DNA of 64,000 bases from Desulfosporosinus sp049943955 (GTDB lineage: Bacteria > Bacillota > Desulfitobacteriia > Desulfitobacteriales > Desulfitobacteriaceae), in assembly GCF_049943955.1 (NCBI RefSeq), contig NZ_JBNFTW010000001.1:372001-436000 (forward strand), given 5' to 3'. Shown here one piece after another: positions 51,404 through 60,479 of this stretch. Below the pieces are notes generated by a model. That model searched no databases and had not been told where the DNA came from. It was given only the letters and a program-made list of their open reading frames with translations. Position numbers and translations under genes: made by a program. How positions within the stretch are numbered: the first letter of the stretch is position 1; each line of letters begins with the position of its first letter.

Positions 51404-52588
51404 ATGAGTGAAAGGCCAAATACATCCGTTGGGGTGCTGATCGTTGATGATTCGCCATTCATGCGTTTGACCTTACAAAAAATCCTTAATCAAAGCCCAA
51501 ATATAAAGGTTTTAGATACTGCACGAGATGGGCGTGAAGGAGTTTTGAAAATCCAATCCCTTCGTCCACAGGTAGTTACCATGGATGTCGAGATGCCTGT
51601 AATGGATGGCCTCCAGGCTTTAGACGAGGTTATGCGCTGGCAGCCGACGCCGATAATCATTTTGAGTTCTGTGACAACAGAAGGTGCGCAAGCTACGTTA
51701 AAGGCTCTGGATTTAGGGGCCGTGGATGTGGTTGCTAAGCCGACAGGGACACAAGGAAATGATCTCCAGGCACTGTCGCGTGATTTAATTGAAAAAGTAT
51801 TAGCAGCCGCCGGTGTTAATCCTTCGCGTCTTGGACGGAAGGGATTAACTATTAGTTCCGGAGTTTCCGGGTACAAAGGGCCTGTTAATCAAACGCCTGG
51901 CAGAAAGGCTGAATCTTCGGCCATCCCGCAAGCGGGTATTCTTCCGGCTAGGGGACAAGCTCCCCGCTCAGTTGGCATGGGAAAAAGTTTCTCTTTGCCT
52001 AAGCATGGGGTTGAGATTGTGGCGATTGGAACCTCCACGGGGGGGCCGTCGGCCTTACAAACGGTCCTTCCTTCTCTGCCCGCTAATTTTCCGGTACCTG
52101 TACTTGTAGCCCAACATATGCCGGCAGGTTTCACAGGTCCTCTGGCCCAACGCCTAAACGGACTTTGCCCATTAAATGTCAGGGAAGGCATTCACGGGGA
52201 AGTTCTCAAAGCCGGTACAATTTATGTTGCACCGGCTGGGAAGCAAATGCAAGTCCAGCGTAAGTCGGGTCAGCTTGTTCTTAATATTGGAGATGAAGCA
52301 CCAATCCCTACACTTTATCATCCCTCTGTGGATGTTATGCTGCTTTCTTTGGCGAAGTCTGTAGGCAAAGGAACTCTAGGAGTCATCATGACCGGTATGG
52401 GCAATGATGGGACTAAGGGAATGAAAGAAGTTAAGGCTTTAGAAGGATTTTCTATTGCAGAATCTGAGGAGACTTGTGTCGTTTATGGTATGCCCAGGTC
52501 TGTTGTTGAAGCCGGCTTAGCTGATCGAATCGTACCGCTTGGTGAGATCGGACGGACAATTGTGGAGTGTGTTATGAAAAGGGGGTAA
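51404..52588 (+). CDS. cheB: Chemotaxis response regulator / protein-glutamate methylesterase CheB
   Basis: The 394-residue protein has a receiver domain with Asp15-Asp16 and phospho-acceptor Asp61 (VTMDVEMPVMDG). A Gly/Ser/Pro-rich linker of about 60 residues leads to the methylesterase domain with the triad Ser211 (IGTSTGGP), His238 (AQHMPAGFT) and Asp335 (MTGMGNDG). It removes methyl groups added by CheR and adapts the receptors. Confidence 0.96.
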   Translation: MSERPNTSVGVLIVDDSPFMRLTLQKILNQSPNIKVLDTARDGREGVLKIQSLRPQVVTMDVEMPVMDGLQALDEVMRWQPTPIIILSSVTTEGAQATLKALDLGAVDVVAKPTGTQGNDLQALSRDLIEKVLAAAGVNPSRLGRKGLTISSGVSGYKGPVNQTPGRKAESSAIPQAGILPARGQAPRSVGMGKSFSLPKHGVEIVAIGTSTGGPSALQTVLPSLPANFPVPVLVAQHMPAGFTGPLAQRLNGLCPLNVREGIHGEVLKAGTIYVAPAGKQMQVQRKSGQLVLNIGDEAPIPTLYHPSVDVMLLSLAKSVGKGTLGVIMTGMGNDGTKGMKEVKALEGFSIAESEETCVVYGMPRSVVEAGLADRIVPLGEIGRTIVECVMKRG

Positions 52589-52592
52589 GGAA

Positions 52593-53087
52593 ATGAGCCT
52601 GTTTGGTTCGATGGATATCAGCTCTTCCGGGCTGACTGCCCAACGCTTGCGTATGGATTTGGTTTCGAATAATATAGCCAACATTAATACAACTCGAACG
52701 GGACAGCTGACTCCTGCCGGGAATCCTATACCCTATCAGCGGGAAGTGGCTGTGTTTGTCCCGCGTTCCCCGGCAGCATCGTTTTCTGAAGTGCTTGGAG
52801 AAACAATGGGCGGGCAAAATGTTGGCAATGGAGTAGAGGTCTCCAGTATTAACAGTGTTCCGGATACAGAGGCCCCCTTTCGTTTAGAGTACAACCCGGA
52901 TTCGCCGGACGCTGCCAAAGTGGCCGAACCCGGAATTCCTGTGGGGTATGTACGAGAACCAAATGTGAATATTGTAACAGAAATGGTAGACATGATTTCG
53001 GCATCCAGGGCCTATGAAGCAAACGTTACCGCCCTTAATGTCAGTAAGTCAATGGCTTCTAAAGCCTTAGAAATTGGAAAGGGGTAA
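52593..53087 (+). CDS. flgC: Flagellar basal-body rod protein FlgC
   Basis: The 164-residue protein opens with the rod signature (GSMDISSSGLTAQRLRMDLV followed by SNNIANINTT) and closes with 'VNIVTEMVDMISASRAYEANVTALN'. It is somewhat longer than many FlgCs because of an Ala/Pro-rich middle. FlgB, which nearly always precedes flgC, is absent; cheB lies there instead, 5 bases away. Confidence 0.94.
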   Translation: MSLFGSMDISSSGLTAQRLRMDLVSNNIANINTTRTGQLTPAGNPIPYQREVAVFVPRSPAASFSEVLGETMGGQNVGNGVEVSSINSVPDTEAPFRLEYNPDSPDAAKVAEPGIPVGYVREPNVNIVTEMVDMISASRAYEANVTALNVSKSMASKALEIGKG

Positions 53088-53093
53088 GATTAA

Positions 53094-53426
53094 ATGAGCA
53101 TTTCGATAGCGCCTATTTCGTCGCCAGGAATCCTGAATCCGATTTCTTCGGCAAGTACTGAGAATAATACCGCCCTTCCTTCAGGAGATGGGGCTCAAAA
53201 GGCGGGAACGGATTTCGCGAAGTTTTTGAACGATGCTTTAGGACAGGTCAATGCTCTTCAGGACAATGCAGACAAAGCCAGCCTGCAGCTCGCGTCGGGT
53301 CAGATCCAAGACGTGTCGACAGCCATGGTGGCCTTGGAAAAAGCCAATCTGTCCTTATCTTTGACCGTTGAAGTTCGTAATAAAGTCCTTGACGCCTACC
53401 ATCAAATTATGAATATGCAGATGTAA
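53094..53426 (+). CDS. fliE: Flagellar hook-basal body protein FliE
   Basis: The 110-residue protein carries the FliE domain in its C-terminal 75 residues ('FAKFLNDALGQVNALQDNADKAS', 'VSTAMVALEKANLSLSLTVEVRNKVLDAYHQIMNMQM'). It joins the MS ring to the rod. It lies 7 bases after flgC, and the next gene follows a 123-base gap. Confidence 0.94.
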   Translation: MSISIAPISSPGILNPISSASTENNTALPSGDGAQKAGTDFAKFLNDALGQVNALQDNADKASLQLASGQIQDVSTAMVALEKANLSLSLTVEVRNKVLDAYHQIMNMQM

Positions 53427-53549
53427 ATGTAATTTAAAATGTAAAACAAAGATGTTCTTATTTATTTAATACGTATGGAAGCAGAGATTTTGGTGGGTGT
53501 TAAGGAAAATATTTTATATTTTTTAATTTTAAGGAAAGGAGTGTGAAGA

Positions 53550-55139
53550 ATGGATTATTCTTGGGCCGGGATTAAGACCTCGGTAAAGAATTTTTGGGAT
53601 AAGCTTTCTCGGCCACAGAAAGTAATCACGGTTGTTGCTCCTCTTTTGGTCTTGATTGCGCTGGTGTCCTTACTTGCGTGGGCGAGCCGTCCGCAATATG
53701 TAGCTATTTTTACAAAACTTAGCGACACGGATGCCGGAGCAATAACGACGAAGCTTAAAGACTTGAAAGTTAATTACCAATTAGCTGATAACGGCTCCAC
53801 AATTATGGTTCCTCAACAGTCAGCTGCAGACGTCCGCTTAGAACTGGCTAACGCCGGACTTCCCCAAAACAGCAAATTTAGTTTTGATTATTTAGACACA
53901 ATGCACCTCGGTGAAACTGATGCCGACCGCAAATTGCGCTACACCCTTGGCTTACAAAACGAATTAGAGACTACGTTAAAAATTCTGAATGGTGTACAAG
54001 ATGCTCGAGTTCAATTAGTCATGCCTGATGACTCACTATTTGCCGATAATCAAAAAGCGGCGACCGCATCGGTAACTCTTAAAATCGCTCCCGGAAATAA
54101 ACTGAGCGATGATCAAGTTCGTGCGATCGCTAATCTTATTGCAGGATCAGTTGAAGGGCTGCAGCCGGCTAATGTGACGATTGTGGATACTCAAGGCAAT
54201 GTCCTCTCAGATGTTCTTGGTAAAAGCAATGATCCTAATCGTCTCACAGGAAATCAGTATCAGCTGGAACAAACCTTGGAGGAAAACACACGGAAATCTG
54301 TTCAAAGTATGCTGGATAGGGTACTGGGTCCAAATGCGGCAATCGTTAGGATCAATGCGGTATTGGATTTTGATCAAATCAAACGTACCAAACAAACTTA
54401 TGGCCCCGGCGCAGTCGTAAGTCAGCAAAATTCCACGGAAAATACTACGAACGGTTCTGCGGCCGGCGGGACACCAGGTGTGACGGCAAATGGGGCCCCT
54501 ACCTATCAAACGGCGACACAGGGGGTATCGTCTTCAACCAAAACAACGAACACAATTAATAACCAAGTTGATTCCAGCCAAGAAGAACAGGTGGTGAGCC
54601 CAGGGGCAATAAAACGCCTTTCCGTGTCAGTGATGGCGGATTCCTCAGTCGTTACCCAGAACCAACTTAATCAAATCAAGACGATCGTGGCATCTGCCGC
54701 CGGGATTGACCTAACTCGAGGAGATCAAATTCAGGTAGCTGCCCTTCCCTTTAATAATTCTGATTTGGATCAAGCAAAACAGGCCATGGCAAGTGCACAG
54801 CAACGGCAGCAAATGATGACCTACGCCGGAATCGGGGTCGCTGTTTTACTTGGCTTAGCAACACTTATTGCCTTTCTGGTCAGACGAGCAAAGAAAGCCC
54901 GTGCGGATAGAATATTAGGCATGAATGGTGAACAACCGGTAACTCTCGCTGATGCCGAATTAATGATGTCACAAGAGTTACTGGAGCAAGAGGCGAAGGC
55001 CAAAATGGCAAAGAAACAGGTAAAAACTGAGGAAGAGATCCTCATGCAACAAACGAAAGAGGCCGTTGAACAATATTCGCAGAATAATCCGGCTGAAGTC
55101 GCTCGTCTTGTTAAGACCTGGTTAGCAGAGGAGAGTTAG
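53550..55139 (+). CDS. fliF: Flagellar MS-ring protein FliF
   Basis: The 529-residue protein has two membrane helices: one at about 28-46 (VVAPLLVLIALVSLLAWA) and one near 433-452 (YAGIGVAVLLGLATLIAFLV). Between them are the ring-building motifs ('YVAIFTKLSDTDAGAITTKL', 'RKLRYTLGLQNELETTL', 'VQDARVQLVMP') and a Thr/Asn-rich periplasmic stretch. The C-terminal tail after the second helix binds FliG. Confidence 0.95.
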   Translation: MDYSWAGIKTSVKNFWDKLSRPQKVITVVAPLLVLIALVSLLAWASRPQYVAIFTKLSDTDAGAITTKLKDLKVNYQLADNGSTIMVPQQSAADVRLELANAGLPQNSKFSFDYLDTMHLGETDADRKLRYTLGLQNELETTLKILNGVQDARVQLVMPDDSLFADNQKAATASVTLKIAPGNKLSDDQVRAIANLIAGSVEGLQPANVTIVDTQGNVLSDVLGKSNDPNRLTGNQYQLEQTLEENTRKSVQSMLDRVLGPNAAIVRINAVLDFDQIKRTKQTYGPGAVVSQQNSTENTTNGSAAGGTPGVTANGAPTYQTATQGVSSSTKTTNTINNQVDSSQEEQVVSPGAIKRLSVSVMADSSVVTQNQLNQIKTIVASAAGIDLTRGDQIQVAALPFNNSDLDQAKQAMASAQQRQQMMTYAGIGVAVLLGLATLIAFLVRRAKKARADRILGMNGEQPVTLADAELMMSQELLEQEAKAKMAKKQVKTEEEILMQQTKEAVEQYSQNNPAEVARLVKTWLAEES

Positions 55140-56156
55140 ATGACAATGGCTCAAGCACAGCCTTTAACGGGAATCCAAAAAGCAGCAATTCTGATGATTT
55201 CCTTAGGATCACAGAATTCTGCTAGAATAGTGCAAAATCTCAGCGAATTAGAAATTGAAAAATTGACGTTGGAAATGTCTAATGTGGGTAAAATTACGCC
55301 GGAACAGAGGGATGAAGTTATCGAAGAATTTCACCAGATGTGTTTGGCAAATGATTATATTTCTCACGGGGGTGTAGATTACGCGCGGGAAGTGTTGGAA
55401 CGGGCCCTTGGGGAGTCGAAAGCCAATGAGATTATCAGCCGTCTGGCAAGTAATCTGAAAATGCGCCCCTTTGATTTGGTGCGGCGGACGGATCCAAAAC
55501 AACTGTTCTCCTTTATCCAAGGTGAGCACCCTCAGACGATTGCCCTTATTATGACTCATCTCCCTGTCGATAAGGCAGCAACCTTACTGGCCAGCCTTAG
55601 CCAAGAACGACAGGCAGATGTGGCGAAGAGAATTGCGATTATGGGGCGGACGAGCCCTGACGTGCTCAAAGAAATCGAGAAAGTTCTGGAACGGAAGATT
55701 TCCAGTCTGGCCCCGACGGATTATACAAGTTCCGGTGGAATCCAAAATATTGTTGATGTTCTTAACCGGACGGATCCCGGAACGGTTAAAGTGGTTATGG
55801 ATGCTTTGGAACAAGACGATCCGGAGTTAGCAGAACAAATCAAACGACAAATGTTTGTCTTTGAAGATATTATCACTCTTGATGATCGCGGTATTCAAAT
55901 GGTCTTACGTGAAGTAGATACAAAGGACTTGGGCTTGGCGCTGAAAGGGAGCAATCCCGAAGTTGTGGAAAAGGTTATGGCCAATATGTCCTCTAGGGCC
56001 GGACAGATGCTGCGGGAAGATATGGAATTTATGGGTCCGGTTCGACTGCGGGATGTAGAAGAAGCTCAGCAGCGTATCGTCAAAGTAATCCGCAAACTGG
56101 AAGAGGGCGGCGCGATCGTTATTTCAAGAGGAGGCGCAGACGAAATTGTTTACTAA
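55140..56156 (+). CDS. fliG: Flagellar motor switch protein FliG
   Basis: The 338-residue switch protein has N-terminal 'LTGIQKAAILMISLGSQNSARIVQNL' (FliF binding), the middle EHPQTIA motif (FIQGEHPQTIALIMTHL), and a C-terminal torque helix region ('REVDTKDLGLALKGSNPEVVEKVMANMSSRAGQML'). It begins immediately after the fliF stop and overlaps fliH by 11 bases. Confidence 0.96.
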   Translation: MTMAQAQPLTGIQKAAILMISLGSQNSARIVQNLSELEIEKLTLEMSNVGKITPEQRDEVIEEFHQMCLANDYISHGGVDYAREVLERALGESKANEIISRLASNLKMRPFDLVRRTDPKQLFSFIQGEHPQTIALIMTHLPVDKAATLLASLSQERQADVAKRIAIMGRTSPDVLKEIEKVLERKISSLAPTDYTSSGGIQNIVDVLNRTDPGTVKVVMDALEQDDPELAEQIKRQMFVFEDIITLDDRGIQMVLREVDTKDLGLALKGSNPEVVEKVMANMSSRAGQMLREDMEFMGPVRLRDVEEAQQRIVKVIRKLEEGGAIVISRGGADEIVY

Positions 56157-57012
56157 AGCAGGCATCGTAAAAAGTTGGGATGTCGAGGTATCTACGCCGC
56201 ATCTTGTGAAATGGACTCCGAAAGTTGTCCATGCTGATCCTATTTTAAAAGACGTAAGCGGTGATGATCAGACAGCCCAGAGTTCGGTTGAGGATGAACT
56301 TCCAGAGTCTTCCCTTACGTCTGAAACGCAAGAGGCTATCAGGGTATCACTGGACCAAGCAAAGAAGGAAGCTCAGGAGATCAAGGCTAAGGCAGAAACT
56401 GAAGCTCAAGAGATACTGAAACGAGCCGAGGCCGAAGCTGAGACTATTCTTTCCCAAGCCCAAAATGAGGTGGAACGTTTACGCTCTGAGGTTATACAGT
56501 CAGTGAGGGCCGAAGTCTATCCTGCCGCCAAAGCAGAAGGGTATCAAGCGGGGATGGCGGAAGGCCAGGCTGAGGGGAGCCGTCTGTCCCAAAACGCAAA
56601 CATGCTCTTGCAGTTGGCTCAGCATGCTGTCCAGGAGGAATATGCTAAAGTTGATGCCGAGCTGTTGCATCTGGCGATAAAAATTGCTGAACGCATCGTA
56701 AGATCAGCCTTGACAGTGGAGCCCCAAAAAATGCTAAGCACGATTCAAGCTCTCGCCCTCTTGCCACAGGAACGCCAAGGATGGATTCTTCATGCAGCGA
56801 AAGAAGATGCCGGCTGGCTTCAGGAATATCAATTACCTTGCCCGTGGATTGTCGATGAATCGTTAAATCAAGGTGATTGCTTTCTGGAGTGTCAGGAAGG
56901 AATCTTTGATGCCCGACTGAATGCCCAATTAGATAAATTGGAGCACATCTTACGAGAGGAGTTCAACTATGGGAGCCTGGACCTTAATGACTCAAAAGGT
57001 GGGGCAGCTTGA
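56146..57012 (+). CDS. fliH: Flagellar assembly protein FliH
   Basis: The 288-residue protein has an unstructured N-terminus, a long Glu/Ala/Lys coiled coil (AQEIKAKAETEAQEILKRAE), the GxxxG-type stretch 'AEGYQAGMAEGQAEG', and a C-terminal domain similar to stator subunits of F/V-ATPases. It restrains the ATPase FliI. The start is a TTG at 56146 inside fliG, with AGAGGAGG 11 bases ahead. Confidence 0.9.
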   Translation: MFTKAGIVKSWDVEVSTPHLVKWTPKVVHADPILKDVSGDDQTAQSSVEDELPESSLTSETQEAIRVSLDQAKKEAQEIKAKAETEAQEILKRAEAEAETILSQAQNEVERLRSEVIQSVRAEVYPAAKAEGYQAGMAEGQAEGSRLSQNANMLLQLAQHAVQEEYAKVDAELLHLAIKIAERIVRSALTVEPQKMLSTIQALALLPQERQGWILHAAKEDAGWLQEYQLPCPWIVDESLNQGDCFLECQEGIFDARLNAQLDKLEHILREEFNYGSLDLNDSKGGAA

Positions 57013-58270
57013 CCCGATCTCGGCTCAAGGACGGGTTTCCAAAATTGTGGGCCTGATGATTGAGTCAGCCGGACCAAGAGTTAGTGTCGGCGAATATTGT
57101 CATATCCTTACCTACAACGGACAGGAGATTCCGGCTGAAGTTGTTGGTTTTCGGGATTCAACCGCTCTTCTTATGCCCTTAGGAGAACTTGAAGGGATTG
57201 CTCCGGGTGATCGTGTGATCCCTCAAAAGCAAAGGCTGACAGTTTCTGTGGGTCCCGAACTTTTGGGACGTATTCTCGATGGATTGGGGCAGCCCATTGA
57301 TGGACGGCCACTGAAGACGGAAACTCCATATCCTTTGCAGAATAAGCCGCCGAACGCTCTTCTGCGTCCGCGGATTACCGATATACTTAGTGTCGGCGTC
57401 AGGGCCATTGATGGACTACTTACGATTGGCCGCGGGCAGCGGATGGGAATTTTTGCAGGTTCCGGAGTAGGCAAAAGTACCTTGCTGGGTATGATGGCCC
57501 GGAATACTGCAGCTGATGTTAATGTGATTGCTCTGGTAGGAGAACGTGGCCGTGAACTGCGGGATTTTATCGAAAAAGATTTAGGACCTGAGGGTTTGGC
57601 GCGATCCGTAATTATCGTTGCAACGTCAGATCAGCCGGCTTTAGTCCGCTTAAAGGCTGCCTTCACTGCTACAGCTGTTGCCGAATATTTTCGTGATCGA
57701 GGCAAGGACGTACTCTTAATGATGGACTCTGTAACTCGCTTTGCTATGGCTCAGAGGGAAGTGGGGCTTACTGTCGGTGAACCTCCCGCGACTCGGGGAT
57801 ATCCCCCTTCAGTCTTTGCGCTCCTGCCTAAATTATTAGAACGATCCGGGATGGCAGAAAAGGGGAGTATTACGGGGATTTATACGGTGCTGGTTGACGG
57901 AGACGATCATAATGAGCCTATCGCCGATTCTGTGCGCGGAATTCTTGACGGACATATCGTGTTAACCCGGGAACTGGCTATGCAAAATCATTATCCTGCC
58001 ATTGATATTTTACAATCGGTAAGCCGGGTTATGAACGATGTGACCAGCCCCTTCCATAAGGAGTTAGCCTCACGATTGCGGGAACATTTGGCAGTTTACC
58101 GGGATGCTAAGGATTTGATTGATATTGGAGCGTACACTTCAGGGAGCAATGACAAAATTGATTCTGCTGTGGCGCATATAGATCTGATTCAAGGCTTTAC
58201 CCGACAAGATGTCAGCGAAACCTGCGGATTTAATGATATGATTCAGCATCTCGAGAGAATTTATGCCTAA
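56969..58270 (+). CDS. fliI: Flagellum-specific ATPase FliI
   Basis: The 433-residue ATPase has Walker A GSGVGKST (164-171), 'ALVGERGREL', Walker B 'DVLLMMDSVTRFAMAQREV' and 'GEPPATRGYPPSVFA'. It resembles F1-beta and powers unfolding of export substrates. GAGGAG lies just upstream of ATG 56969. The 44-base overlap with fliH couples their synthesis. Confidence 0.96.
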   Translation: MGAWTLMTQKVGQLDPISAQGRVSKIVGLMIESAGPRVSVGEYCHILTYNGQEIPAEVVGFRDSTALLMPLGELEGIAPGDRVIPQKQRLTVSVGPELLGRILDGLGQPIDGRPLKTETPYPLQNKPPNALLRPRITDILSVGVRAIDGLLTIGRGQRMGIFAGSGVGKSTLLGMMARNTAADVNVIALVGERGRELRDFIEKDLGPEGLARSVIIVATSDQPALVRLKAAFTATAVAEYFRDRGKDVLLMMDSVTRFAMAQREVGLTVGEPPATRGYPPSVFALLPKLLERSGMAEKGSITGIYTVLVDGDDHNEPIADSVRGILDGHIVLTRELAMQNHYPAIDILQSVSRVMNDVTSPFHKELASRLREHLAVYRDAKDLIDIGAYTSGSNDKIDSAVAHIDLIQGFTRQDVSETCGFNDMIQHLERIYA

Positions 58271-58298
58271 GTTTAAGAGTTTTAAAGCCTAAGAGAAG

Positions 58299-58793
58299 GT
58301 GATCATTGGCAAAACATTGGCTGAAAGGGTGAAGGAAGTGGCCCGATTCCATTTTCGTTTTGAGGCAAGTCAACGCCTTGCTGATCAACTTCTAGATATG
58401 GCTAAGCGGGAGTTTGCGCAAGAGATGCGGCGCTGGCAAGCTTGTGCTGATGCCTTGGCAGCTCAGCGAGACATCTTTAATAATGCTCTAGAAGGTCAGA
58501 GGAGTGCGGGGATGCACTCACCGGAAGACCTGGCTATTTGGCAGAACTACGTTTTTGAACAGCGGCGCCGGCTTAAAAACCGAGAAGCAGAGAAATTAGA
58601 ACAAGAAGAGATTGTGGAGAAGACAAGACATATTTTGATCGAGGCGCATCGTGAAGCGGAGAAATTCCGGCGCCTGAAAGAGAAACAACTTAAGGAATTT
58701 CTACAGAAAGAATTACTTAAGGAACAAAAAATCCTCGATGAAACAGGCCAGATTCTTCACTGGCAGCAGAAAAAGCATTCTCTACAGTGCTAA
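58299..58793 (+). CDS. fliJ: Flagellar export protein FliJ
   Basis: The protein of about 164 residues is a single long antiparallel coiled coil ('RVKEVARFHFRFEASQRLADQLL', 'FEQRRRLKNREAEKLEQEEIVEKTRHILIEAHREAEKF'), matching FliJ by composition and position. The start is uncertain. GTG 58299 gives the longest form but lies right behind GAAG. An ATT at 58305 or TTG at 58317 would also be possible. Confidence 0.85.
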   Translation: MIIGKTLAERVKEVARFHFRFEASQRLADQLLDMAKREFAQEMRRWQACADALAAQRDIFNNALEGQRSAGMHSPEDLAIWQNYVFEQRRRLKNREAEKLEQEEIVEKTRHILIEAHREAEKFRRLKEKQLKEFLQKELLKEQKILDETGQILHWQQKKHSLQC

Positions 58794-58808
58794 CGGAAGG
58801 ATGAAGCT

Positions 58809-59009
58809 ATGATTTATGTCACGCGCTTAAACGGCAAAGTCTTTGCCTTAAATTGCGACTTGATAGAAACGATGGAAGAAACTCCGGATACGGTTATTAC
58901 GTTGACGGGTGGAAATAAATACGTGGTATCTGAAAGCATCAAGGTTCTGATTGAACGTATCATTGAGTTTCAGCATAAGTGTCAACAGTTTCCAAGGATT
59001 GAGGAGTGA
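58809..59009 (+). CDS. flbD: FlbD (SwrD-like) flagellar protein
   Basis: This 66-residue protein has the FlbD pattern 'MIYVTRLNGKVFALNCDLIETMEETPDTVITLTGG' followed by 'YVVSESIKVLIERI'. In Bacillus the homologue SwrD raises motor power. It directly follows fliJ here, whereas fliK, flgD and flgE usually lie between. Confidence 0.92.
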   Translation: MIYVTRLNGKVFALNCDLIETMEETPDTVITLTGGNKYVVSESIKVLIERIIEFQHKCQQFPRIEE

Positions 59010-59017
59010 TCAAGTTA

Positions 59018-59446
59018 ATGAATCGAAAAACCCTTATTTTCATCATTATAGCTGTTCTCTTGGGGTCAGGAATCGGTGTAGGCGGGACGATTCTTGCTCA
59101 GAAAACGATCTTTAAAACTCAAAGTACTGCCAAGGTAAGTCAGCCGAAACAAGACGGACCGCTGCTATCTCTCGGTGAGCTGTTAATCAACTTGCAAGGT
59201 GGTGCCATCCTTAGAACGACAATTTCGTTGGAGGTTGTGGACGATAAAGCATTGACAGACCTCAAGGCTAAGACTGCGATTTTAAACGACAAAGTCAACT
59301 CGGTATTATTGAACAGACCCCTTGCCGATGTGCAAACTCCTGAAAATCTGGCAAAGTTGAAATCAGAATTGTTGAAGAAACTCAATGACGTTGCAAACGA
59401 TAAAATTACTGATGTTTTATTTGAGAAAATAGTTTATCAGCAATAA
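59018..59446 (+). CDS. fliL: Flagellar basal body-associated protein FliL
   Basis: The roughly 142-residue protein has one N-terminal membrane helix (TLIFIIIAVLLGSGIGVGGT) and an outside domain ('LSLGELLINLQGGAILRTTISLEV', ending 'ITDVLFEKIVYQ'). It surrounds and stabilises the MotAB stator. ATG 59018 is favoured over a GTG at 59006 that almost touches the GAGGAG site. Confidence 0.92.
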   Translation: MNRKTLIFIIIAVLLGSGIGVGGTILAQKTIFKTQSTAKVSQPKQDGPLLSLGELLINLQGGAILRTTISLEVVDDKALTDLKAKTAILNDKVNSVLLNRPLADVQTPENLAKLKSELLKKLNDVANDKITDVLFEKIVYQQ

Positions 59447-59480
59447 CTAGTGCAAATTATCTTATGAGAGGGGGAATTCG

Positions 59481-60479
59481 ATGGGAGACGTCTTATCCCA
59501 AAGTGAAATTGATGCTTTGTTGAGTGCACTGTCCGATGGGCAATTGAGCGCTGAAGAGATGCGGACAACTGATAATACGAAAAAGATTCGAGTGTACGAT
59601 TTTAAGCGTCCGAATAAGTTTTCAAAGGATCAGATTCATTCCCTCCAAAACATTCATGAAAATTATTGTCGCGCACTTACGAACTACCTTTCAGGAAACT
59701 TGCATTCGGCCGTTGAAAGTAAAGTTCTTTCCATTGAACAAATCACTTATGATGAATTTATACGTTCTTTACCGAGTCCGACAGTTATGGGGATTTTTAC
59801 CTTAGAACCGTTGGAGGGAACTGTTTTAATGGAAGTAAGTCCTTCACTTGCTTTCACCATTGTGGATCGAATCCTGGGAGGGCAAGGACAGGCAGTCGAA
59901 AAAAACAGAGATTTAACAGAAATCGAAAAGACTCTTGTCGAACATCGTCTTACCCATATGATCAACCTAACCGAGGAGGCTTGGGCTGAAGTTTATGAAT
60001 TAAAACCGCAATTCATTGCCATGGAGCCCAATCCACAGTTTGTGCAAATCGTTGCTCCTAACGAAATGGTTGTCTTAGTTACCATTGAAGTTACTGTTGG
60101 CGATACCGTTGGTATGATTGAAGTATGTTTACCCTATTTGGTGCTTGAACCTATCCTGGAAAAGTTAAGTACCTACTTCCTCTTCTCCACGAAGGCTAAA
60201 GTCAGCTCTCCGGAACAAATTGCTGCTATTCGTAAAAAAATCGAATGGGCTAAGGTGGATGTTGTTGCATTTTTGGGTCACTCTGAGATTCTTGTGCGGG
60301 ATCTCCTCGAATTAGCTGTAGGGGACGTAATTCCTCTCCGGCAGGCTGTGGCGGAGTCGCTTCCAATCTATGTAGGAAAGTACATGAAATTTAAGTCTAA
60401 TCCGGGACTAAACGGAGACCATCTCGCCATTCAGATTACTGAAGTCATAGAGGAAGGAAGGGAAGAAGATGGGGAATGA
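59481..60479 (+). CDS. fliM: Flagellar motor switch protein FliM
   Basis: The 332-residue protein starts with the CheY-P binding peptide (LSQSEIDALLSAL). It continues through the CheC-like middle domain ('VRVYDF'-type 'IRVYDFKRPNKFSKDQIHSLQ', 'DRILGG') and ends in a SpoA domain. It forms the C-ring with FliG and FliY. It overlaps fliY by 11 bases. Confidence 0.96.
   Translation: MGDVLSQSEIDALLSALSDGQLSAEEMRTTDNTKKIRVYDFKRPNKFSKDQIHSLQNIHENYCRALTNYLSGNLHSAVESKVLSIEQITYDEFIRSLPSPTVMGIFTLEPLEGTVLMEVSPSLAFTIVDRILGGQGQAVEKNRDLTEIEKTLVEHRLTHMINLTEEAWAEVYELKPQFIAMEPNPQFVQIVAPNEMVVLVTIEVTVGDTVGMIEVCLPYLVLEPILEKLSTYFLFSTKAKVSSPEQIAAIRKKIEWAKVDVVAFLGHSEILVRDLLELAVGDVIPLRQAVAESLPIYVGKYMKFKSNPGLNGDHLAIQITEVIEEGREEDGE

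Noticed and set aside
54207..54509. Minus-strand frame of 100 codons inside fliF, and similar frames inside cheA, cheB and sigA.
   Set aside because: All lie antisense within well-conserved genes and have compositions expected from the complementary strand.
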